The translations under genes were made by a program, and so were the position numbers. A DNA stretch of 64,000 nucleotides from Meghimatium bilineatum. Lineage: Eukaryota; Mollusca; Gastropoda; Stylommatophora; Philomycidae. How positions within the stretch are numbered: the first letter of the stretch is position 1; every line of letters starts with the position of its first letter. Below the pieces are notes generated by a model. It saw only the letters and a list, made by a program, of their open reading frames with translations, had not been told where the DNA came from and did no database searches. The stretch spans positions 17,822,498 to 17,886,497 of the forward strand of contig CM067299.1 in assembly GCA_034231615.1 (NCBI GenBank), given 5' to 3'. Shown here in pieces: positions 48,701 through 60,700 of the stretch.

Positions 48701-51700
48701 ATAATGAAAAGTTGTGCATTTTAAAAGTTGGACATGACCCCTTCCCACCTTTTACGATCTCTCATTGCTCCCTCCTTGGCCTCTTTCAGAGCATTTTCCA
48801 AAGATTTAACCCTGTCCATCGTTGCTCTCAGTCTCTTCTCCAACTTAGGCAGCTCACATCGAAGATCGGCATTGTCACGCACCAACTATACAGAATAAAT
48901 GAAACAGTAAACACCGTAATGACATTACAGAAACAATGTAAACTAACCAGCTTGACTGCGATCACTGACCAACTAGTTAGGATGATTTATTAGTGTCATA
49001 TTGTACAACTTCTTTTATTCAAAGGGTCAATTATCTGTTTCTTAAATTGCTGATCACATGTTATTGGAATAGAAGTATCACATTTGTTAAAGCACCACTC
49101 TGCCACATTGGAAGCAAAAAATACAAAAATCCTGCCATGTTCCTGTTTTCAGTTCCTTGTTTAAGTGTGGAGAGTCTTAATCCTTTCAAAATATTAATAT
49201 TATCAATTCATACTTTTCTTTATCTGTCTTCAACTGTCTCCAGCAATATATTTTTTAAAAGGGCATCACACCTATCACATAACTAAACAAAACAAGTTTG
49301 CATCAATCCACTAATGCCAGAAGATTATTTTGCTGACCTGCAACAACATTTATTTTGTTTCTCATGTACATGCTGGTTTTATGTTCTGTATATTGGATGA
49401 ATTTTCCATTCATCGTGACTGTCTTGTTCCTGGTGTCAAATAGGCCAGGATGAGAGAGTGAGTTTGACAAATAGTGCACTTTTTTTTCACTTCAATCCAA
49501 ATACAGAGCAAGCATCAGTTCAGACAACACAACAAATCACACTGATGGCACTCATGCCGAGTCAACAACAGAATATCTAAGGTAACTGTTGCATTTGGCA
49601 GACTTTGTGAGAATGGAAGGGCATTAGTCTTGTCACAAAATAAAAACTTCTCAGGATAAAGTGGCAAGATAAAGTACCTGATAATGAAATCCTTGCTAGA
49701 AACAACATCCCAAGAGTTCACACAATACTGAAAAAAGACCCAACTGTGATGGGCTTGACATGTGTGCATGATTGACAAACACATCCCAAAATGATGTATG
49801 CTTCTCAAGAAAAAAATGACTTGCCCTTGTAATGACTTGCTGGCAGACAGACAGAAGAAACACTTCAAGGACGCTCTCAAAAAATCTCTAACGAGCTTTA
49901 ACATTGACACCAAATCCTGGGAATCTGTTGCTCAGAATTGTCCAGTGTGGCACAGCAGCACTAGTAAAGGTGCTTGCAACGCCGAAAAACATCAAATCTC
50001 AGAGGCAAATGTGGCAGGGGATTCTATGCCAGAATTGGACTTTTCAGTCATCTCAGTCAAGTACAACACACCAGAGAGATGCAACAGGAAACTGTTGTCA
50101 TCATCGCCTGCAATGGACGGCTATTATTATTATGATAATGGATGAGCAATACTTGTCTGTAACATTTATTTGCAAAAAACTATATCTATCTCTCCATAAT
50201 ATTATTATTATTCATCTCTTCACGTCCGCTGCAAGTGTTCATCTCATATACGTCATTAAAAAGAATAGATGTTATTAAATATTTATATAGGTTGATCTTG
50301 ACTGCTGTGTCTATTCTGCTCTTCTGCATGGGATTCAATCTGGACATTGCAGCCAAGGCTATTTCAAGTCTAGCCTCAATATTTTTGTTAGTGCTTCCAT
50401 CTCTGTTCATATAGGACCCTAAATATTTAAAACTAACTTTTAGTTTCTGCCCCTTTACTCAGATATTAACAGGGGTTTTGTTGTCATCTCTGATTACCAT
50501 TATCTAACTTTCTTAATGTTCATTTCCAATACCATAAGTTCTGCTAATTTTTTTCAGATTTATAATTTCTTGAAAATTGTTCTCCTTTCCAGATATAAGA
50601 TCAATGTCGCCTGTGTGTTGCCGGGATCCCGAAAGGGGAGCAAAGAATAGCAACACTGTTTACCTTCCATGCATGTCGTAAAAGGTGACTAAGGAGGTTA
50701 TGGGATGGAGTTGGCTGTCCCATCCCATATAGGGTCAGTGACTCAAAGCCATGCTGAAGTCAGACGTGTCAGGCCGAAAGGCGCAGATATCGCAGCAATG
50801 TTGTAAACCATGACACAACGCATTCCGTTCTCCGGACTACATCCTGCTAATCTGCAGGAGTTTGAGAACGAACACAGAAAAAGAATTTACAAAGTTACAC
50901 AGTGAGAGGCCACCAATTTCAATTTCTGTTTGATGATTCTGTAGTGTCTCTTGCAAGATTTGCTGCAAGAATATATTGAATAACACTGATGATAATATGC
51001 AGCATCCCATCTAAGAAACAATGTTGTAAATTAACCGAAGATTGAACAGATGACTTGCAATATAAATCTGGAAAGTGTAAATGTTACTAACCTGCTTGTG
51101 CACTTTGGTCAGTTGCTCAAGGTTATTCTCCAGAAATGAAATCTTCTGTTTCTGGGCTACATTACCTCCAGTATCTTCATCCTCATCATCATCTTTCTTA
51201 TTGGCAGCCTGCACACAACATATAGAAAAACAAATTAATACTTTCAAGATTAATAATACTTATTCATACACTCCCACAAACCTATGTGTTCAAAGACTTG
51301 ATATTCCCACAGAATATACACCTCAATGGTGATTACCATGTAAGCTAGCTATTTTTATACTATTATTAGGGATTGCAGGAGTGGTGCTATGGAAAAATGT
51401 ATATAGAAATTAACTCTTAACAGACATGACTTTTTGGCCATTTTAAAAATAATTCTGGGGAAATTTTAGTAAAAATAATTGTTTGAAATGTAAATTAAAG
51501 CATACAGTAATGTATCATACATCTATTTGTTCAAAATACAATTGTCTATGTATCCTTATCACAAACATGATGTTTCAATAAAAGGTTAGTCCATATTTTA
51601 AAATAAAATTTGTAATTTTTAATACAAAATTTTGCTTATATTATATAAATCGCACAGTGACAAAGAAAAAAAATTCATATCAAATGGAAATAATTTACAA

Positions 51701-54700
51701 GTTAGTTTTTATTCCACCTAATGCATTTATGCAAAGCAAAGCAGAAATTACACCAATTGAGCAAGAAATGTAAGTACAAAACACATATAAATAATTGTAT
51801 GTCGGATTGGATTTTTTAAATACATTTTTTTTAAAAATTTATATTTTAGTTATTTATTCATTCATTTTGAAAACAATAAGGGCCTACATAGGCTTAATAT
51901 TATTTAAGGATAAATTAAAATACTGGCAAGTATATTCCTATTACTTTACAATTATGTTATTGTGTTTTTATTTTATCTCAACTCTGATGAATGAAATAAA
52001 TTAGGAGTTCAGTATACATAATTGTTTCAAGTTGTTAGGCTCTGTGATACTTCGAAAGGCCGTTTCTCTTATTGTTGAAACATAAATATGTATCACAGAC
52101 TTCACATCTAACTCCTCTCTTTCTTTCAATTTTGGATTTTTATAATAACAATGTTTTTAATTTTTCTGTGTGCTTGTAAATTCTGGGTCTATTGCATGAT
52201 GTGAGAAAGTAGCCAGCTTTCCTGAGACTGGAACATCATATACATTCCCTAATTAATTCCTCTGTACCGCCGAAGACGGATGTGTCGGGCCATTGACACA
52301 AATAAAACAGTTACACAATGCATTTCCGTTTTCTGGACTACATCCTGCTGGAAATCTAGTTGGACCATTGTCCTGCTACAAGAGAAGTCCAGTGGGAGTT
52401 TGAGAATGAATGCTGAAGAAGAATTTAACTGATTATATCTATTTGATCCTTTTAAAGTTTCTACATCAGAATTCTTTCTTCAACAATCTTGGAATAATGA
52501 ATTGGCATTTACCATAAATATATCAATGAGATGAAATAAATTGTTTTCCAATAACCCATTCCACAAAGACTTTTTTTACCAGGCCAGGAGAGGTTTGCAT
52601 TAGTCCTGCACAAATTTATTTTTATGGGTTTTATTCGATATTTAAACATTTACAATATTATTCAATCTTTAAGACACTCATTCAAAATTAAATCTTTTCT
52701 TTTCTTTACTCAATATTTTCTTAAGTTACTGTTTTTGTAGAAAATCCATAGGTTGTGAACCTGTGTTCTAGAGCTTTTTTTCATACTCAGAAAACTTCCA
52801 ACTCTCAGCAATGTACAATACTTTGAGAGGAAGCCTTTTACTCAGATACTATGTATATAGAGTGCATGTTCCACCATTTTGTATGCAGACATCCAATCAC
52901 AACTACAACCATTTGATGGTACTGCAGTTGGTATCTTTTGATCACAAGATCTATATGACTGCATGACAGCCACAAGTTCGTCTTTTCATTTTCTTTTTCT
53001 ACATTCATTTTCAAACTCCTGCAGATTAGCAGGATGTAGTCTCGAGAAGTTTCCCTCAAAATGCATTGCAATGGTAATTAGTTGCCTTTCACGACGTGTA
53101 TGGCGTCACTATTCTTTGCTCCCCTTTCATGCACAGGCAACACACCGATGACTTTTTTCACTTATAAAATGTCCCAAGATTCAGACCGATAAATTACTAA
53201 CCGAAGCATAGGATGTTACATCAACTATTGTTGAATTTGTAGGAACAACTTATACATTTTAATAACACTGCCACGTTTAAGAAACAGCATTACTTATATA
53301 GCATTGATGCTACAATCAAGTTCATGTGAGTTTGACTGTGAGACTGTCTCACTAACCTCTCTGCCAGAGAAGCCCGCAGTCATATGCACAGTTCCCTAAA
53401 TATCTTCCTTATTATTATTATAACGAAGTATTTCTTCATTATTATAAATATAGTATATCTTCATTATTATTTAAATATCTTCGTTTAAATATTTTACCTT
53501 TTTCACTCTGTTCTGTAGGTCCTGAACAAAAAGTCTTCTAAGATTATGCAGGGTCTGCAGTTCCTTGGCCACTGTCTCCTCCAGTCCCTTTAAGTCTTCC
53601 TTGGCTTGTTCACGCTTGTCCATCTGCAGAGTAAGCTCTGACAATCGACTTGCTTTCTCTGCCTCTTCTGCTTTCAACAACTCATTATCTTTCTGCATCT
53701 TGTCCAGAGCTAGTGTGAGTTTCTGATTAGTTCTGATGAGATGACACATAATAAATACCCAATTTAGTTGAAATAATTCTCAATTTAAACAGAGAAACTT
53801 TACAAAAACAACAGCTAATCATTCACATGTTTGGTCCCTTTCTTTTAGCTGAAAGTGTCTGCTGCAGAACACTTACACAACAAACACCTTAGGTGACTTG
53901 ATATTAATTTTTCTCAACTCAGAAAATAATTAAGAACCTTATATGACCAAAATCCATAAAAAGTATTTCAATAATATATCTAGCTCGGAAAAAAATGTAT
54001 TTTAATAGGTCATATATCAATTTTAAAGTTAAGGTAATTAAGTTATGAGTAACGTTTACACCACTCAGCAGAATACTGAATAAATAATCAGACAAGCAAA
54101 TTAGGAAGGAAATATTTTGCCTAATAGCAAAACATAGTAGACAACTAGAGAGGAGCACTTACTCTTTAAGCTCATCGATCAGGTTCTGCTTATCAGAGAT
54201 CTCTTCTCTGAGACTAGATAGCTGCTTCTGATGCTGCTCTCTGTGGCTCTGCATCTGCGTTTCCAAGGCTTCTTTCATCTCAATCTCAGACTGAAGCTTA
54301 TCTGATGCTTCCTGTACTTTTTGTGTCACAGTAACGTGCATCGTTTCTAAAAATGTTAGAACAAATTATAGTTGAACTAACATAGGGTGAATATAAAATT
54401 GATGTGCACTGAATTTGAAAATAAATATATGAACTTCCATATGAACCTTCATTGAAACATGTTTTTCCATGGTCAAGTTTACAGTGACTCAGCAGACTAC
54501 TATTAGCTGTAAAGTACGTTAACTTCTATTTATTTAGCTAACTGCTGAACAATAGTACCAGTGGTGGAACAAGTGTTTCTTCTTCTTCAGCATTCATTCT
54601 CAAACTTCCACTAGTTCACTTGTAGCAGGACAATAATCCTTCTAGATTTCTAGCAAAATATAGTTCAGAGAATGGAAATGCATTGTGTCACCATTTTGTT

Positions 54701-57700
54701 TGCGCCAATGGTCCGGCACATTCGTCTTCAGGGGTGAACATGTTTTTAATAATGGAGATAAATATACAGCAGATGTCATTATAAGATTTCTGCAGAAGTT
54801 TCCTGATGTAAAAGTTCCAACATCTATTCTAGAAATAACTTCCTTGTGATACTGTGCTATGAGCCACAATGACATGAGAATACAATACAAGACTGACATG
54901 AGAAATAGTATTTTTTCCATGAATATTGTTGAGTCAATGAAGTCATACAGGCCTACACTAACTACCCACAATTAATGTGACAAAGTGTCAATAGAAATAT
55001 AAATGAGAGCATTGCGCGACAATATTGACATGCTGTAATAATGCCATTCACAACTACGTTAAGAAAAATACACATTAGAAGAAAAAACACTTGACATCTT
55101 TCAACTAGGTTAACTTTTTGTTTACATTAACAATATCAGCGAGGTCCACCAACTAATACTTGTCACTATGGCAACAATGGAAATTCTGCTCTTTATTTCC
55201 TATATGTCCAATCCAAGCACACAAAAATCAAGGTAACTCTCTTAAGCATAGATTTTGATAGATTTTCAGCCACTGTCCTCAACTCCAGCCACTGATGGCA
55301 GAGATATCCTGCGGGACTTCCCATTTATTAAAAATATCATTCTCAAATAGTGTAGCCTGCCATTAGACTGATTCAGGTCCAATAATTGTCAATTTATTTA
55401 TTTTACTGCATTTTTTCAACAAACACTTCAAAATGGACGATGAAGATGATGACATCTGGTCGAAAGTGACTGATTTAGACTTTATAAGTAAGAGTGATAA
55501 ATGGACTTAGAAAATCAGATACAGAACTAGACTATGATTCAAGTAATGGCAGTCATAGGTTAATACAAAATACGTCTACGGCTACAGGAGCCAGTGATGG
55601 ACAATCATCTAAAAAAGGGGAAGGTAGCACTGACATTGCAAAACAAAATTAATAAAATAATTGGAAATGAACAATTTTTTATAAAAGCATGAAATAAAAG
55701 TGTTTGGAACACATATTGTTGTCTGAACATTACCTGAAAGTTTAAAAGACCTAACCTTAGCAGTTGATTTTTTTAAATTATAAAAGTAACTCGCGAAATT
55801 CATCATATGCATTTTTTTTGGTTTATTTTTTTTTTCTAATAGAACTTACCGCTGGCTTTGTATCTTGCTACCTCCTCATTTAGGGAGTCAACATTTTCTT
55901 CCAGCTGTCGTCTTTTGTGTTCTACATCCTTGATTGTTTCACTCAGGGTAGCCATTTTAGCCTCATGCTGAAACACACATTTGTTATAAATTAACCCTAA
56001 AATGAACATGCCAATACTTGTGTGTTGATGGGACCTGAAAAGGGAGCAAAAACAGCAACACTCTGACCTGCCATGTATGTTGTAATGGGGGATTAAGGAG
56101 ATCTGAGTTGAAGTTAGCTGTCTCATCTCATTGGTCATAGCCTTGCTTACCAGAAATAAGGCTGAAAGAAGCAGATATCACAGCCGTTCTGAGGACTACA
56201 TCCTGCTAGCCAGCAGGAGTTTGAGAATGAACGCATAAGAAGAACATGAGAGAATTTAAAAAAACAGAACATAAAGAATTCAACACAAAAGCTGTTAACA
56301 TATACTTATGACCGCGGCAGTGAGACGATGACATTCAACGTGACGTAGTGTTTCTCAATTAAACCCTGTTCTTCTTCTTCTTCAGCGTTCATTCTCAAAC
56401 TCCTGCTGGATCTCTATTGCAGTAGGACAATGGCCCTATTAGATTTCCAGCAGGATATAGTCCAGAGAATGGAAATGCGTTGTGTTGCCGTTTTATTTGC
56501 ACCAATGGCCCGACACATCCGCCTTCTGCGGGAAACCCTGTTCTATTCAGATCTCTTTAGGTCTGATTCCAATGTTTCTGTATAACTAAGAAATGAAGGG
56601 GTTGTACTTGAACATCTATATTTTATCTTCAGCTACACCTTGACTTTCAGTATTATCTAATGAAGGTTGTACTCGAACATCTATATTTTATCTTCAGCTA
56701 TACTTTGACTTTCAGTATTATCTAATGAAGGTTGTACTTGAACATCTATATTTTATCTTCAGCTATACCTTGACTTTCAGTATTATCTTGAGTAGATCAT
56801 TTATTTCCCAATGTCACATTATGATACATCATATTCAGTGATTATCCCGCCCGTGTGTTGCCGGGCCCGAAAGGGGAGCAAAGAATAGCAACACTATTTA
56901 CCTTCCATGCATGTCGTAAAAGGTGACTAAAGAGGTTATGGGATGGAGTTGGCTGTCCCCTCCCATATAGGGTTAGTGACCCAAAGCCATGCTGAAGTCG
57001 GATGTGTCAGGTCAAAAGGTGCAAATATCGCAGCAATGCTGTAAACCATGACACAACGCATTCCGTTCTCCGGACTATATCCTGCTAATCTGCAAGAGTT
57101 TGAGAACGAACGTAGTAGTAGAAGAAGAAGTGATTATCCAATGGGATATTCCATGTCTTTAAGATTACATGATGTATTGCACATAAAATAAACAGAAGTG
57201 GATTATTATAGATATCACATAAGTGACAAGGTATACATACTTATAATTGTTTACACATGTGTTACATACTCTAACACAAGACCTACAAAATTAAGCAAAG
57301 AATATCAACATTGATATCTACAATGCTTGTCATGATAGATGACTAAGAACAGCTGGCTACACCACACTGCAGGTCAAAATGGCTCAAAAATAGCTTGGTG
57401 AAGTTCTAATATATCAGACTAATGAAAGATGCAGACATAGCAACCAAGCTGTAAACTTTACACAATGCAATCTCTTCTCCAGAATACACCCATAGTTTAA
57501 GAACAGCAAGTAAAAAAGATTTACCGGGTACTATAAGGAGGTACGACAAAGATTGATTGATGAAAGCAGACAAGATGTACAACTGTAAACTGAAAAGGAA
57601 ACATCTAGAAGTGAACAAATAACAGTTTGGCAGACGTGTACCACCATGCACGAAACAAACAAGGTTGGATTTGTTACAGCTAACTTTAACTAACTTTAAG

Positions 57701-60700
57701 AGATGGCAACTGATCTGACACTAGTAATATCTTTCCACAATTTGTTGCTGGTGATGCTGTAGAAGTAATCCCTTTAGCTGTGATTATATTAAACAAGATA
57801 ATATGTGCTATAAATACCTAGCACTACTAATAAAAAGTTGATGAAAACGACTATAATAACATTAATAAGCACAAAAATAGTTCATAAAAGTTTTGTAAAA
57901 AGACAAAGCAAAAACAACAAAAATTATACAAAACATTGGCATGAAATAATTGATAACTTGAACCCCCACCATCTGAAAAAGGGCAGACACGCAAAGTCTG
58001 AGTAGGGAAAAGAAAGAGCTGGAAGTGATAGCTAAAAATTGAACAAGATGGAGGTTTGTTGAGAACATATGCTCCACAGAAGCTAAAAGGTGTATAGATA
58101 AATAGGCAAATCTGAACTCACTTGTTGAATTTTAAGCTGGCAGTCTGAGAGTTCAGCATTAGCATCTTCTAGCTTCTTGTGATTCTCAGCTTGGGCTGAT
58201 TCAAGGTTTGCAGAACGGGTAGCAAGAGTCTTCACCTCGCTCTTCATCTTGCTGATGTATAAGCGAGCTACAGTAAACTCTTCTTCCAACTTTTCACCAG
58301 CACCGCTGTTTGGCTGGAGGAAAATGTATATTAAGTGAAATGATAAAACACAACTAATATAACATCATATGATGAATGTGTATAGCTCAAAACATATTTA
58401 ATGTTCTACCAAAGGTTAACTTAAGACTTTTAATATCTACATAAAACAAGCAGATTCTTTTGGAAGTCAATTTTGACTATTAATAATCTACAAAGAATTT
58501 GCAATTATTCAGCTGGTGTCAACTTAAAAGCTGGTTATTAACCAACATCATTGCACTCGGGCAGACAATCTGGTGCTCAGTCTAGCCCTAGCAGATGACG
58601 AGTGATATGCATACTAATGTTTTCTGTGACCCGCTTGTTAAACATTCTTCTCGTTTCTCCCTACAGGCATCCAATTCTACTAATACTACACTTAATGAAT
58701 ACCAAATTTATCAAACTTCAGTCTCAATGTTTCATCAACTATGGTGTCCACATCCAGCATGTGCTCATGAAACAGTTTCAGCACATCCTCCCATATCCAT
58801 TGTCAATACTTCTATTGGTGCCTGGGATGCAAGTCTGTCTGCTCTTTCATTACTGTGAACACTGGTGTGTCCTGCATAATAAATCTATGTGATGCCTTGT
58901 AGGTTATATATAGCTATACATGCTATCCACTCATATCAATATCGGCCATTTTGGATCTTTCTCAGCATTTAAAGCTGCTAATAACTACTTACAAAAGTCT
59001 TTCATCAAATGGTCAACTTAAAGCTGCTAATAACTACTTAAAACAGTCTTTCATCAAATGGTCAACTTAAAGCTGCTAATAACTACTTAAAACAGTCTTT
59101 CATCAAATGGTCAAATTAAAGCTGTTGATTACAACTTTTTTTTTTAAAGAAAACTTTCAGCATATGTCAACTTAAAGCTGCTAATATCTACGCAAAAAAA
59201 ATGACTTTCAGCTGCAATCAACTTAAATCTGTTAATCTATCTATGTTATTTCAGTGTCAAATACAGTGCATAGTGTAGAAGATATTGCTCTCCAGTTTGA
59301 GTGATAGGATGCTATTATGTATAATTCTTGCATGTTGTTGAGATTTAGTCATACCCTCTTTGATGGTTGTTCTGCGAAGAGTCTCTCTTGGTCTTCCTCT
59401 CCCTCTTTTGAAAGATGCTAATAAGTACTTTAAATCTGCAGAAGTCAACTGAAAGCTGCTAATATCTACTCAAATAAGGACTCAGCATAGGTCAACTTAA
59501 GACGATATATCTACATAGAATTTGTCTAGAAATGATACTGATTATGGCCCTGTCAACTTTCTCAAGTCTTCTTATTGTCATACTTTAGTAACTTTTTACA
59601 TCAGATGTTCACTCGGTTGTCATTTTACCAACACAAAAATTGTACACATCAGAGAAAACAAATCTATAGTTTCTCTGCACAAATGGCATTAAAGTTTACT
59701 GTCTCCTGTGGTATATCTGAGCATTATTGCTAGTTGTCTTTACTAAAGCAGGTCAGTATGCAGGTCAGGAATACCAAACTCCACCTCAACTAAAAGCATT
59801 GACACTGGAGATGATAGAAATAAAATACAATCCCACGGATTGGACACATGTCTACACAGATGGATCGGCAGAAGGAGCAGTAAGGAATGGAGGTGGTGGA
59901 ATTTTTATAAGACTCAAAGACGGGAAGACAATATCAAACAGCTTTTCCAACCGGGAAATACTCCTCTAATTTTAGAGCAGAAGCAGTTGCACTCCATCAA
60001 GCACTGAAAGCCTTCACTGAACCAGGACTGCCAAGACCAAAGAAGATAGCCATATTCACAGATTGCAGATCCCTACTGGAATCAATCCAGAGCAACAGAA
60101 ACGAAAGCCTTCTGTACAACATCAGACATGAGCTAAGACAGATCCAAAAATCAACAGCTATTGCCCTTCAGTGGATACCATCACACTGTGGAATCATGGG
60201 AAATGAGAAAGCGGATGCTCTATCAAAGACAGGAAGTGAAATGGAGCAACACAGACACCCACTGTCTTACGGAGAAGTAAAAATAATAATCCGCAACACA
60301 TACTCAGCAAAGTAGAAGAAAGAAATGGGGAATACGAACATGATGCAATACATCTCCTCCAAAGATATCAACAGACCACAATATTTCGCCTTAGAACAGG
60401 CCACTGCAGACTGTTGGGTCACCTTTATCGATTAAGGATCTCATACACAGATGAATGTCCATGTGGATCCGGAACCCAGACTCCAGAAAACATACTTCAC
60501 GACTGCCCAACATACAAAGAGCAAAGACAGCAGACCTGGCCAGAGGATACAGACTTGAGGCAAAAGCTATGGGGCAGCCGCTCTGACCTGGAGAAGACAG
60601 TGGACTTCGTCTTGATGACAGGTCTGACGGTATAGCATGACCACATGCTGAACGCAGAAGAAGAAGTATGCATTAGAATTGTGATGCTCTCTGAGTTCTA

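Noticed and set aside
49798-50278. Two overlapping plus frames as host genes in a kinesin intron
   Set aside because: They are the end of LINE family G.
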